DNA from: Sipunculus nudus
Taxonomy: Eukaryota > Annelida > Sipuncula > Golfingiida > Sipunculidae
NCBI GenBank assembly: GCA_026874595.1
Contig: CM049316.1
Span: 55,809,676-55,873,675, forward strand
Length of the DNA stretch: 64,000 nucleotides
Direction: 5' to 3'
This document shows positions 23,241 through 35,665 of this stretch, piece by piece. A program made the position numbers and the translations under genes. The notes beneath the pieces were generated by a model. It was not told where the DNA came from and did not search any database. It was given only the letters and a program-made list of their open reading frames with translations. Positions within the stretch are counted from its first letter, which is position 1, and each line of letters opens with the position of its first letter.

Positions 23241-25339
23241 TTAACTGGCCGGGGTACATGGAGTACTCATTCACGAAAGCGGGTATTAATGTAAGTGTAC
23301 AAGGTAATCTACTTGATTTTATTGTAATTATAATGAATTCCACCTACACTCTTCATATATGTGGATATTAAGGCACAAAGCAAACATCTGCACATTGTAT
23401 TATCATATCTGAGCACAAGTTCCATTGTTACAAACAATGCGATGCTGAAAGTCGGTATCCCTCACTCCTCGTATATACTGTCAATCTGGAAACGAAATTA
23501 TTGTACACACAGTTTTATGTTACTAGCTAATTTTTGTCTCTGCTTAGGTATTTGGCCGACAATTTACACCCTTTTCTTTTATTCGCCCAAGGAAGTAAAT
23601 GGGGGGTGGCGAGAACATGGATTGGCCGATGATTCCAGAATGTGCAGGTTTGCCCGTGTGTGTCCGGTGTATTTACTGAACGACTTGTATCACGGCGTCT
23701 TGTTTATCCTGAACGGTCACGGGCCATAAACCCGTTGGGGCAAAGGTAGTATCAAGATGGTTCCATGTTGATGGTTACACATAAAAACCTAGTGCCTGTC
23801 TGTGAGGTTGAAGTTGAGTACTTGCCCGAAGCACTGACCTGAACAGTGAAATGATTATTCATTGACGACAATATTTGACCATGATCTCCTTGCCCTTGCC
23901 GTCCAGAATCTTCTCTAATTGCTTTAGACTAGGTGGAATTGATTCTTGGTTATAACTATATTTGTTTTGAACATTATTGTGACAGGATTACAGAGTAGCA
24001 TAATTTATGAACTATCACCTGTAAACATATAACAAAATAATTGCAGCTGAATTTCAACAAAACTACGCACAAATAGATATATACAGGACAGACAAACACA
24101 GGCTAGTAGAACCAATTAAGATGCTGGTAAGGTAATAAAGCAATACAATAAAGAACACAGAGACACACATCGCCATTGAAAACCTTTACTTGGGATATTG
24201 AAATAAACCTTAGTTTATCTTAACCCTAACACGGTCAGAGGGTTTATTTCTTCCTTATAGTCAGAATTCTTTTCTAGTTCCAGTTCAAGAACCCATGATT
24301 ATGATATAGTTTTCCTCAGATTTGATGCAGGTAAACATATTTAATCAGCTTTGGCAATATCTTAAATAATGGAGTAAATAGTGTTCTATGCTTTCAAAAC
24401 TTTCTGTACAAAGACAACAGGAACTATTCCTTTAAACAGTGAATATACTGATTCAGCAGCCCCCAGATCTGATTATGTTAAACATTTTACTTTTTGGTTC
24501 AAAAAATATTTTATTGCAAAATATCCAGAGGATATGAAAACAGGACACATCCCTAAATTAATTCTTCATTAATTCACATTAGTTATAACTGATCTGTCTA
24601 ATTAAAATACATTGATGTATGAATATTGTGCGATCTTTTTTTGAGAAGCTAAAATGATATGCTTGAATAAACGGTTACTGGCATTTGTGGGACCACTGAC
24701 TCGAACGCTAATGGTTGAGTGACAGAAATGATTGAATTTAAACTTTCAAACTTGTTGCTTTCTATAAACGTTAAGATTTACCATTTTCATGATTTCTGAT
24801 TGGTGTCGCTCTCGCCTGGCATTAGTGTAATGATTTAATCAAGTCATATTATAAATAAAGATCTGCTTTTTTCCACGTTTTAATTGGTGTTTTACATTCC
24901 ATGTTGTTATTAAATTTTGTCACATTGAATTATTTGTACAGAGATTTACTTTAACATCTTTGCCATCTATTCCCTAGGATTTAGACTTAAATTTAAACAT
25001 TTTACAAGTTTCCATGTTTTGAATGTAATTTGGCTTTCAACACTGTGTGTACTGAAAAAAAATGAAATAGGAATGAATTTCTAAAATGATTTTTTTAGAA
25101 AATCTATGCACCGGTCTATACACAGCTTATGGTGACAAGCATATCAATATCAGAATCTATGGCCTTACTACTACCAGAATATTACAACACATAAGACTAT
25201 ACATACAAATTATAAGCCCTGAATCAAGGCTATAATTGATTAAACATTCAAGTAAGGGGCACTTGTAAACTAATACAAATATGCATGGTTATCTCAAATA
25301 TCCCTTTTAAAATTTCTTTTAATACAAATATTTGTATTA
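23241..25339. other. intergenic, no supported gene
   Basis: A 122-codon plus frame (23361-23729) and a 63-codon plus frame (24381-24572) are open, but neither shows a domain, signal peptide or splice-consistent partner, so neither is called. Confidence 0.4.
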
Positions 25340-25655
25340 GACTTGGATTTGGACTCGGGTTCCAATTGACTCGGACTCGAAAGTGGACGTTGACTCGAAA
25401 GTCAAGGACTCGAACTTGGACTAGGACTTGAGTGGCCTTGAATCAGACTCGAGTGGCCTGGACTCGGACTTCGACTCGAGTGGCCTTGAATCGGACTCGA
25501 GTGGCCTGGACTCGGACTTGGACTCGAGTTTTCTGAACTCGGACTTGGATTTGAGTGGCCTGATCTTGGACTTCGACTCGAGTAGCCTTGAATAGGACTC
25601 GAGTGGCCTGGACTTGGACTTGACTCGAACTTGCACTCGGACTCGGATGACATGG
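25340..25655. repeat. GACTCGAGTGGCCT minisatellite
   Basis: Tandem, partly degenerate units are made of GGACTCGGACTTGGACTCGA and GTGGCCTGGACTCGG. The Ser/Pro-rich minus-strand frames across it (GHSSPIQGHSS-like repeats) exist because the unit lacks stops, not because a gene is present. Confidence 0.8.
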
Positions 25656-25756
25656 ATTCGACTACTTCGCTGGTTCAAGACAGTGATGTCCTCTCATTCT
25701 TAGCGAATACCTTCTCCTGCATCAGGGTTGCATCAAATTATTATATTGCCTCTTTT

Positions 25757-26475
25757 TACAAGGGTCAATCATTGATAACTGGTCGCAGTTTAGCAAGAAT
25801 ATTGGTCACTCTTGGATAACAAATGGCAGTTAAACAATAATTTGGATCAATCTCTGATAACGAACTCATATTATATGCAAGAATTGGATAACTCTTGCCG
25901 TCGAACTGCAGTTTAAGTATCGTAAACATTTTAACCAGGATCAATTTTATAACCAGTCGCACCTTAGCATTTTTTATCATGATCGATCTCTGATAACGAA
26001 CTTCAGTTAAACAAGAATATTGATCACTCTTAGACAACGAACGGCAGTTGAGTAAAGAAGTACAGTTGAGCAAGGATTTGGATCACTCTGTGGTCAACAG
26101 GCAGTTTAGCAATATCTCACCAGGGTCACTGTCTGATAACGAACCGTGGTAAGCAAGAAGTTACAGCACTGCCTAATAACAACAGGTAAACAAAAAAATT
26201 ACTCGGATAATAATGGACTGATAATGAACTCCAGTTGAGCAAGAATTTGGATCACTCTGCAACAACAACCTGCAATTAAGTAAGGATTTGGATCACCCTT
26301 TGATGACAAATTGCAATTAAGGAAACATTTAACCAGGATCAACATTTAACAAGGATAGTAGACTGATAACGAACTGCAATTGAACAGGAATTTGAAACAC
26401 TCTGCACCAACGAACTGCAGTTAAGCAAGTATTTGGATCACTCTCTGATAATGAACTGCGGTTAAGCAGTGTTTC
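25757..26475. repeat. minisatellite, about 40-45 bp degenerate units
   Basis: Words TTAAGCAAGAATTTGGATCA and CTCTGATAACGAACTGCAGT recur in order at least a dozen times with much divergence. No coding signal. Confidence 0.75.
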
Positions 26476-27985
26476 ATTACCAGCTATACTCTGACCTTTA
26501 CTTTTATCATTTAACCTGAATGAAAACCAAAAATTATCAACTCGTTCTCTTATTCCGTCAGGTTTTATCTAACCAGTTTTCCAATTTCAAATCTTCAGTA
26601 TAGTATTCTTTTACCCTGGCCATTCCAACTCACCAGTAAATATAGTTCTTGGTTCTGGGGGACTTATCAGATTACATGTTTGAGATGATGGCTGAATTGT
26701 AGTGTGCGGGAACCAGAGGAGTTGTATTTTGACCCGTAACTGTTATTATATTAGCACAAGGAGTTAAAGTTTTCAAACCTTTTCTTTGTCATTCTATGAT
26801 ATTCTCCTGAAAAGCGGTCAAAAACATGCCCTGAAGGTGCAAGTTTTGCACTTTTAGAGTCCAAAGTCCATGATACCATAAAATATTATGGTCTAATAAA
26901 AATGGAATACTGTTGGTATTCATTTGTCCTGTTGACGTACTTTCTCATCATAAGTATGTCCAGCATGCGTGACCGATCTCACGAGTAGCGCCATGTGCTA
27001 GGACGACAAAGTTCAGCCATTAACAATGCCGTGACACCTAGACAGAGAGTTCGTCTGAGCCACTGAACTAAGATGTACGCAGTCTGATTGACAGGTAACT
27101 GATTAATGACATGTCATTTGTGCACTTGGTAACGGTCGTAATGAAGGTGTCGCTTGAGGACAGTTAAGGAAGTTGTTAAAGTGCAGATATGTGTGTCCAC
27201 TCGCTCCATCTTTTCTATAAATACTTTGACAGGGCTAAAATAAGAATACGATGTGACAATGATCATAGTTATAGCATATCAACCAAACAAAGCTGATTAA
27301 ATTCCCTGCACTGATCCTTAAGACCATTGTATGTACCTCATTTATGTACATGTTTTCAAATATACACATGATTCCCTAAAAATGCAGGCGTTATTTAGTT
27401 CTACTTTAGGGTATTCGGCCTGACTGCTCTCAGGGCCTGTCTGAAGGCATGATCACCGAGTCCATGCTAGATTTCTGCTCCGAGTCTTGGTATTAAAGGA
27501 CGGGTTACGTTACAGTGCCACGCCATCTGATATCAAATTTTCACCATGTTCAGGAGACGCGAGTTGTTTATTACTACTACACTTACGATAAAGGGATGTG
27601 TCATTAGCATATGAAGGTCTCCCGGGATGAACCAGAGTGTTCAAAGTATATATAAATATGTTTGACTGGCGCACGGTGATCCATGGGGTACACGCTGGTA
27701 CAAGGGGAACAAGTTAACTCGCTCTAAAAGAAAGTCAACGTGAAAGCGAATTACAAATGATGAATGACAAATTTAACTTCAAATAAATCGACTGCTCCTC
27801 ATTTTTGCAATATCTGTATTTTTCTTATCAGAAACAAGGGCTGGATCAAGGAGTTCTTTTAAAGAGGGGGAGTCGTTCAGGACTAATCCGCTGTAAGACC
27901 ATCAAAACATATTTGAAAAAGAAAACTTTTATTAAAGTTCAAATAATACGTCACAGGTAATTTACATAATTTGCAAAGTATAACT
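26476..27985. other. intergenic, no gene seen
   Basis: Ordinary unique-looking sequence. I found no exon pair, RNA gene or repeat structure that I can support. Confidence 0.45.
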
Positions 27986-27989
27986 CTGC

Positions 27990-28180
27990 TGCCACGGACT
28001 TGACAGTGACAGACATTGTGCTCTATCGTAATGATGGCAGTTTGATAGGAAATACCTCTGATGCGCGGAATTATATGGACACTGAATACAGAGCCAGAAA
28101 AATAATATTTCAAGTTTTTAGGAGTTTGCAAACCCCATGCATAGTGCCCTGGATGCTTGGTTCCCGAGTCAATAAATAAG
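27990..28180 (+). CDS. possible terminal exon, hypothetical (open on both strands)
   Basis: The plus strand is open for about 62 codons ending in TAA at about 28178-28180. It contains DLTVTDIVLYRNDGSLIG, DARNYMDTEYRARK and PWMLGSRVNK, protein-like in composition. AATAAA overlaps the stop (CAATAAATAAG), as in a compact terminal exon. The minus strand is also open across 27883-28188, so strand is uncertain. No clear acceptor and no family were recognised. Confidence 0.2.
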
Positions 28181-28813
28181 GCCCCCAATTCATTGAAGAT
28201 CCCTCATATCAATCAATCTCAATTCATTTGATAAGAAATGTTAAATAAAAAGAATGCAACATTGATGGTTTAATTCAAAGTCGTATACAAATCACCAGCA
28301 TGAAATTACTATTATACCCGATTCTTGAACTCTTTAGTTTATTATAAATATTAAATTTATGTATATTGATGCAATAAAGATGCACAACTTAGAAGTAAAA
28401 TAAAAAGATGCTCATATTTTAACAAAATAATTAATTTTTCAGCTCAATAATAAATGTAAATAGTATTCTTGGTGTTGCTTCCCGGAGATAAGCTGTGAAA
28501 TGTTATACCTTAACATACACAGACAAAAAACAAAAACAATAATATTTTAAACCCACCAATGGAAGGTTTAGCCAAGTTGCGATTGCCATTAAAGGGATCT
28601 ATTCAGATATTTAGTACACATTTGCTTGTATGTTAACATTGGCATGTGTACCGTGTTAAGAACCAGCTCAGCTGCTGGTAGATAGACAAGTTTACGGATC
28701 CGTCACTACGGCGCAATAATAATTAATTCGAATCCTCAAATATGTACCCAGAGTAAGCTAGCCAGAGTTCACAAAGTTCTAAAAATATGACAGGTGACTT
28801 TAAAAGATAATTT

Positions 28814-29020
28814 ATGGCTTCAATAAGACTTATTGAAGACTTCCCCTGGGCAAATAATTTCCGAACGCATTCTTACCCTCCTGACAGGAGAAGAAAAGAT
28901 AACCGTCTACTATTTAAACTTTATGATCATAGGTCCGAGCAAATATCTGATAATACACAAAGCAACATACGGGATTCAGATACTTCACATTTGCAACCTG
29001 TAATATCAGTAACTATATAA
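28814..29020 (+). CDS. small hypothetical ORF, 68 codons
   Basis: The frame begins MASIRLIEDFPWANNF and is charged and hydrophilic (PPDRRRKDNRLLFKLYDHR), with no low-complexity bias. It ends at TAA just before a minisatellite. There is no signal peptide, membrane segment or known domain. It could be a small gene, an exon or chance. Confidence 0.2.
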   Translation: MASIRLIEDFPWANNFRTHSYPPDRRRKDNRLLFKLYDHRSEQISDNTQSNIRDSDTSHLQPVISVTI

Positions 29021-29040
29021 AATCGCAGACATCACATACC

Positions 29041-29400
29041 TGCTTAACATACAGGTTAATATCGCGGAGTGGTAAAACATACAGGTCAATATCACGAAGT
29101 ATTTCGCTTTATGTTTAACCACTCCGTGATATTTACCTGAATGCTAAACCACTCCGTGATATTTACATGTATATTTAACCACTCCGTAACGTTTACTTGT
29201 ATGTTAACTTTATAAATATCACGGACTGGTTAAACATACAAGGAAAATCACAGAATAATAAATCATACAGGTGAATAGCTCACAGTGGTTAAACATTCAG
29301 GTAAATATTTCATAGTTGTTTATTACACAGGTAAATATCTCACAGTGGTTAATTATACAGGAAAATATCACACAACGGTTAAACAAATAACAAACGCATT
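29041..29400. repeat. ACAGGTAAATATCTCACAGTGG minisatellite with inverted segment
   Basis: Units run forward at 29041-29100 (ACAGGTTAATATCGCGGAGTGG-like), reversed at about 29110-29215 (TTTAACCACTCCGTGATATT-like), then forward again to 29392. The flip gives strong hairpin potential. The same unit family reappears at 31335-31760 and 40130-40830. Confidence 0.8.
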
Positions 29401-29403
29401 TCA

Positions 29404-31333
29404 CTAGGTGGTCCAAAAAGTGTGACATGGGCCAAAATGACCATTTTTGGAAAAAGTTGATATGTTCAACCTCTGTCTAAGATCTATTTAAAAAAGTAAT
29501 GTCAAAGGTTAAAACCCCTTAATTAATCAAATATGGCATAAAAAAACACATTTAAATGCTATATAATATCATATAAACTTCAACTTCAAACTGCTTTTTC
29601 TCCCGTTTGTATTTTTTATAATAAACAGATGTATCTAAAAAATTATTAAGATATTTAACTGAAATTTTCAGGATTTAAAAGAAATCATTTTCATTAACCT
29701 CTTAAATTTTTGTTTGTTCACATTGAAGCTTTCATGGGTATGAGAGTCTCTGTTTGTGGATACATGTTTTTGTGAAACAACAAAATCGAAAGGGTTAAAT
29801 TAAGAATTAAAAACATGGAATCATTCAATTTTGAATTTTTAAGTACACAAATGTACATGAAACAAGGTCTCACATCAAATAATATAACTTAAACAGTACA
29901 CTGTACAGTTATTATATTTGGTGGTCAGCTATATCCTTAATGAGGTCTTACCTTTTCATGGGACATTGCACTACTACATACTAAAGGAAATCATAGTGTA
30001 TACACATCTCTCTTTTGTTTAACCTGTAAATTGAACCGGATTTAATTTATCTATGGAAATCAAAGTTGTACCAAATGAAAACACCTGATCCTTAATGAAA
30101 CAGTCCCGTTTCATCATGCTAATTCTTTGGTAATGCTAGTGTTGTGTCAGATGAAATCTTAAATAAAAAAGAGGACAAGACCCTTTTAACAAAGTGCTCA
30201 TTACCTTGGTGTGAGTGTCCTTGACCTTTTGATGTCACATTCTGATTATATTCATACAAATGAATGGCTTTTTAGATTGTTCTAAATAATATTGTGTTTG
30301 TGGGTCAGTATTAAATCAGTGGTGTTTACGGTACATGAAAAAAAGTTTTTTTTTTCTGATTTGTCAATGCAAATGTGTACAGGTGAGCACTGGGTCCTTG
30401 GGCCCTCATTTATCCTCCACAGCTCTATCCTAGATTCACTGCCACTCATTATAATGATGACTGCCCTGATAAATTAGGAGTGAATGGAGATATAATTCCT
30501 CAATCCAGTACCATGCTGATTTAAAAGTATTTTTTTTTCAGACATCAATAAAGCGTTACATTTCATTCACCGATTTTCAGTAGCCTGGTTTTTACACTTG
30601 CGTGATAGGTAGAAGGGCATATTATATACCAAATTAAAGTGTAATTTATGAGCATTTGTGTGTTGGACTCCAAAAACAAAAATTACTTGACTGGTTGAAA
30701 TGTTTTGGCAAAGTAACAGCTAACCTCTCTTCAGTTTTATAAAAAAATGGTTGCTTTTCAAAGCATTCACCGAAATTGAGACAGATGGTGTAAAACCAGC
30801 AGTGAATAACAGTATTTAATGTTTACTTTTCATTAAAGGAAAACTTATGAGCATTGTGTAATGAACAATTATAAACCATATCATGAATGTTGAGCCCTCT
30901 AGCAAGTCTTTGAAAAATTCATGTCATTTTCGAAAATGAAAGGGGAAACCATTACCATGACGGTTTTTTGGGTTAGAAGGTTTTTCTTTTTATGCGTTAT
31001 AGTTCAGAAAATATTTTTCAAACATAGTCAATACGTGTAGGTCCAACAAATAATATGGTATTGTATGGTTTCTGGAGCATTTATGTGCTGATTAAGCTTT
31101 ATGAATGTTTGTAGCTGATCAGCATGTCACAGGGGACATCCAGATTTTACATCAACATGTAAATTTAGGGCCTCCTTTTGACTCTGGATCTTTCCACAGC
31201 TAACTGCAAATAGCAGCACTAGAAAGGGCATGTTCTAATTTTTCTGTTGATGTATAGAACATGCACTTTGTCATTCAACAGAGGCAGCAGCATTAGCTTT
31301 TTGTCAGAAACCTGATGTTTTGTGAAAATGGAC
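29404..31333. mobile_element. unidentified element interrupting the minisatellite
   Basis: Minisatellite units stop at about 29400 and resume at about 31335. The intervening 1.9 kb begins GGTGGTCCAAAAAGTGTGAC and ends TTGTGAAAATGGACCA, giving short imperfect inverted ends (TGGTCCA). There is no large ORF. Its right 0.75 kb is duplicated at 39365-40110 as part of the larger tandem duplication. Confidence 0.4.
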
Positions 31334-31334
31334 C

Positions 31335-31760
31335 ACAGTGGTTTATAATACAGGAAATATCACACATCGGATAAACAAACAGCTATATATCCCACTGAGG
31401 TTAAACATACAGGTAAATATCTCACAGTGGTTAAACGTATAGGTAAATATCTTACAGTGGTTAATCATAAAGGTATACATCTAAGTGTTTGATTATACAG
31501 ATACATATGCCACAGTGGTCAATCATACAGGTAAATAACTCAGTGGTTAAATATACAGGTAAATATCTCACAGTGGTTAATCATACAGGTAATTATCACA
31601 CAATATTTAAACAAACAGGTAAATATCTCACAGATCATGCAGGTAAATATCCCACAACATTCAATCATACAGCTAAACCTCACAGTAGCAAATAACACAG
31701 CGGTTTAATATTCATATAGGCCTAGATAACACACAATGGTTGAATAATACGATTAATATT
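31335..31760. repeat. minisatellite (continuation of the 29-kb family), copy A
   Basis: Units of about 30 bp with TACAGGTAAATATCTCACAG and GTGGTTAATCA words. The paralogous array in copy B (40130-40830) is longer, so it expanded or contracted after the duplication. Confidence 0.85.
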
Positions 31761-31779
31761 ACACAGGGATAAGACTCTT

Positions 31780-33245
31780 TTTATTTAATATAGGTTTATC
31801 ATACAGGTCAAACTATATAAGCTTTCTAGTGAAACTTAAACATTTATTCAAGCACCTGGGGTCTATGTTTAGAGGAAATGTGTTTGGCACGGTTTACCGG
31901 ATATAGTGATATCACTATGATGACCAGCGAGCCGTATTGTTGAATACCGCATGGTTAAGCGCGCTAGCCTTGAACTCGCAGGGCTGACATACATAGAGAC
32001 AGGCTACACCGCCGTGTACCAAAGTGTCTAGACAAAGGCATGTGTTAAATTCACACAAACTCTGATCATTCATCATCAGATTAGGCATGAGCTGGCGCAT
32101 AATATATTATGACTGAAGGTGCCTGACCATGGTCCAGTGATGATTGACATCTGGAACTGGATGTGTATGTCTGGTCTGTGTACACTAATAATAAGGCTTG
32201 GTTTAGACTGGTTAGGGTCAGATCAGGATAAGATCTGGTCTCAATTAGATTATAATTAAAATCTGGTAGGAGGCCTATCTAGTCTAGGTTAGATTATGAT
32301 TAAAATGTTCTAAAGTGGTCTGGACCAGATTATTATTAGACCTGGTCTAGCTTACATTATGATTAAGATCTGGTCTAATCTAGCCTGGACCAGGTCAGGA
32401 TAAGATCTAGTCGAGGTTAGATTATAATTAAGATCTGGTCTGAACTGGTTGTGGCCAGATCAGGATTTGATCTAGTCTAGGGTATAGGTAATGATTCAAA
32501 TCTGGTCTAAACTGGTTGTGGCTAGATCAGGATTAGTTCTATCACTCTGTTCCAACACCACTGTCCACCTTTTTTTCGCGGTATTTCTTTCAAATATATT
32601 TTGTTTGGCACTACAAATTTACTTTTATAAAAAGAGGTAATGTTGCGATTTGTGATGATTTAAATGAGCATGAAATAAATACATTTACTTGTGAGACGCA
32701 GGATTGACCTGTTTGAGTTAAAAATACAGGTATGGTTCTCAGGCACCGCCCGCGTCAATTTTAACCCCCCGCATCAAAAATATTTATTTTGATTTTCATC
32801 TAACAAGAAGATAAATAATACAATTTACATAAGATTCCCTTTGTTATGTAGTGCTTTTACCTGTTTAACAAAAAAATAAATCTGTTATTATCTTGCTTTT
32901 CCCTGATCATAAGGCATTTTATCGAAACATACAAAAAATGTTTATAAAATAAAAAATCGGCTGCCCGATTTCCGAAAAAAGAGTGCATGAGAAGCATACC
33001 TTTTTTTGGCCTTATCAATATTTTAAAATCGAGAGCTTCTGGGGACTTCGCCCCATGCCCTATGTGGCTCTGTCCATTGATCGGAGGGTTTTGGGTTGGT
33101 AGGGTGGGAGTCAGATACCCAGTAAGCAGTAACTCTGGCCCTGAGGGCCTGCCCTCCCCTACCCCCATACCCCCCCCCCAAAAAAAAAAAAAACAAAAAA
33201 AAAAAAAAAAACCACCCAAATACCTCCAGGATCCGGCCCTGGTCT
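31780..33245. other. repeat-filled part of copy A, no gene
   Basis: Contents: a (TCTGGTCTAGGTTAGATTAT)-type minisatellite at 32200-32530, a repeat also seen at 3375-3490, and a C/A-rich tail (about 33165-33212) ending in CAGGATCCGGCCCTG at about 33224, an inverted-repeat-type element end. Open frames here cross the A/C tail and are artefacts. Confidence 0.55.
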
Positions 33246-34619
33246 AGGTTCGATTATGATTAACACGTGTTAAGATCTGTTCTATATCTGTCTGATCAGG
33301 ATTACAACGTTAATATTATGACCGATAATGGGAGAAGATTCAGTTTGCCAGACGACGGTTCATTTTCTAACAAAATGTTACAGCATTTTCCTAGAATAAA
33401 AGGTGCATTAAAATTATGACCAACATGGAAGGACTCACTGAAAAAATATAATACAAAAAAATACAACCTGGTATGTGATAACATCGCATCGCTGCACACA
33501 GTCTTGTTCTTTTCCAGATAGGAGACCACGTGAGGTCAAGGGGCGAGCGTCTTTAAGGTTTCATCTTGTGCCGTAAGGTGTCGCTTCAATCGAAACATGC
33601 CTGTTACATGTCCGTTACATTATATTTAAGGGGCCCAATCACCTGACCTTTAAAATTTAAGGTAATAACCTTGGAGTTTTATAAAAATAGGCCAGAAAAT
33701 ATATGTTATAATATGTGGGGGCCCGCCAAAATAATCAAAACAATTTAGCAATAGCATCTGGAAGCAAGTCAGATAAGCCAGGGCTTGCAATTGGCGTTTT
33801 GCAACAGGTGACCTTTCTATCTCCGCATATATGCAACGTATCACCTTAGGTTAGGCCTACATGTTTTCCCATTTGTCAACATTGCTATGTTTACAAACAT
33901 ATTGTTGATAAACAAGTTAATACATCCTTTCATAACCAAGATTACCATGAGATCAGTAAAATATACACAGAGGAAGCAAGAAATCACATAAATTCTTTTT
34001 CAAAAGGTTGGTGAATGGGCACCTATAATAAAGAGTGTGTGGTCACAGTCCTCTCAAGAACCTTAGGTATAAAAGGAAGATTCAAAACAGGCACATGATT
34101 ACACATCTTCATATTCTTTGTAGGGGATATGCTGCCATGGGACAGGATCAATATCACTGCATAGAAATGGACTGTAGTCATATGTATCCCTTCCTCTGAA
34201 TTCTTTATTATTAGTAGTGTTAATCGTGGCATTTTAGTGTAGAAGAACTGTTTGAAAATTATGCTAATTATATTAATAATAATAATGGTAATAATAATAT
34301 AAACAATACTGTGGAAGTGGGTTTTTTTTCGGGGTTTTTATTTTCGCGCTACTCGCGGGAGCATGATTTGTGCTAAATTAAGAACACGCGTTAATTTGAA
34401 CACCCCAGACATGTCCGTGTAGTTTTCTGTCATTGCCGACAGTATTCTTTGATACAAGTAACGTGTAATGGTGAATTGAACAGAAGATGCTGTGTATATA
34501 TATATATATAGAATTTTAATGATTGATTGGACACTGAGAAAGTGAACTACACTGTTTTTATATACAATTTTTTTTTTTGGTATGCACACAAGTCTAGTGT
34601 TTTCATCGTAATTTTTGTA

Positions 34620-34810
34620 TTAACCCCGGCAGGGCTTGGCACTGCCAGGTTGTGATGTTACTAGCTGGTCGATGCGATCGTTCGCCATTTGGAAGGCGAG
34701 ATTCACGTGAGTATGGTAATCCCTCCACGCTTGAGTTGAGGCTTCTTCAACCAGGATGTTAGAGAAATCATGTTGCTTGTAGTAAGATTTCATAGCATGT
34801 GATATCTCAG
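34620..34810 (-). pseudogene. duplicated terminal exon, copy A (acceptor and poly(A) signal lost)
   Basis: The minus-strand frame has 62 codons then TAA at 34620-34622. It contains AMKSYYKQHDFSNILVEEAS, QAWRDYHTHVNLAFQMANDR and IDQLVTSQPGSAKPCRG, so it is hydrophilic and probably helical, with no family recognised. Across about 175 bases it is identical to copy B. Compared with B, the splice acceptor reads TTTTCAA instead of TTTTCAG, and the AATAAA about 45 bases past the stop is replaced by an A-run. It therefore looks like the decayed member of the pair, although the protein frame is undamaged. Upstream exons were not identified. Confidence 0.5.
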
Positions 34811-35379
34811 TTGAAAACCACTCCAGTTAATAGTGATTTGTAGAAACAACTGTGAAACAAATAGTCTTTGAAGACCTTAAGTACCGCCCTCTGAATGTCT
34901 TGGAATTACGAGTGAGAACCAGCCGCGGTTGTGGTCAGCTCTATTTTTTGTTTACACATAGCAGGCTGCTTCTAGTTAGCAATCACAATCGTTGTTGTTG
35001 AGCAATACTACAATTTACTCATATGTCAAACAGCGTGTCTTGATGCAGTACCATAGCATTATCAAACGTAATTAATCCCGATAATTACGAATTGTTTACC
35101 CCGTGCCATCATGGGTACTCACTGGCCCGTAGGATGTACGCAGTCATCCGAAGCTTGTTGGGTGGAGGGTAGGTTGCGTTACAAATCTATCTTTGGGTAA
35201 TCATTTAAATATTTTGATAATTTGCTAATGCTGTAAAATGGAAAAAGCGCGAAAATTGAGACGCGCCAAATTAATTACTTCCACAGTAATTAATTAAGCC
35301 TAATTATAAAACACGAATTAATTTGAACACATACCATATGCGCAGTAAATATAATGTATACAGAACTAACAAATGTCCA

Positions 35380-35665
35380 ATGGGGCTTGACGCACAGCTG
35401 AAAGTTCGACTTAACCACACCTGATGAGCACTGCATAAGCGGGCTTTGGTTGGGTAATCGTCTCGAATGCTGGATCATATCACCAAAGAACTCCCGAAAG
35501 GGGCACTCATTTTGGTAACGACACGGCCATTTGGTACAGCCTTCGCTTTGAGAGCGCTCATTCCCTATAGGTGGGGCCGACCACATGAAAATCTCGCCGC
35601 TTCGGCCAAAATTCGAACTCACCATCTCTCGAGTCCTGTGATCTGCCAATAGACCACATAAGCCG
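35380..35665 (-). mobile_element. tRNA-derived SINE-like sequence
   Basis: On the minus strand the head GGCTTATGTGGTCTATTGGC is followed about 35 bases later by GAGTTCGAATTTTGG, which resemble tRNA A and B boxes; a conserved body follows. Copy B keeps the body (about 44340-44490) but lacks the head, because a deletion relative to A begins at 35556. The 119-codon minus frame (35290-35649) is SINE sequence. Confidence 0.45.

Noticed and set aside
23361-23729. 122-codon plus-strand ORF
   Set aside because: No domain, signal peptide, splice partner or biased codon use. A frame of this length is expected by chance in 64 kb.
29041-29400. Possible CRISPR-like array (regular about 30-bp repeats)
   Set aside because: There are no unique spacers; units are contiguous and degenerate, and the sequence is eukaryotic. 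It is a minisatellite.
31900-31990. tRNA-like string (TGGTTAAGCGCGCTAGCCTT) in copy A and at about 41030 in B
   Set aside because: An A-box-like word is present, but I could not find a B box at the right distance or fold a cloverleaf, so no tRNA or SINE is called.
32857-33247. Gly/Phe- and Pro/Lys-rich ORFs on both strands
   Set aside because: They read through a C-run/A-run tail of a repeat and are low-complexity artefacts.
35290-35652. ORFs on both strands in copy A
   Set aside because: They cover a tRNA-like SINE head and body; the counterpart in copy B is interrupted by stops.
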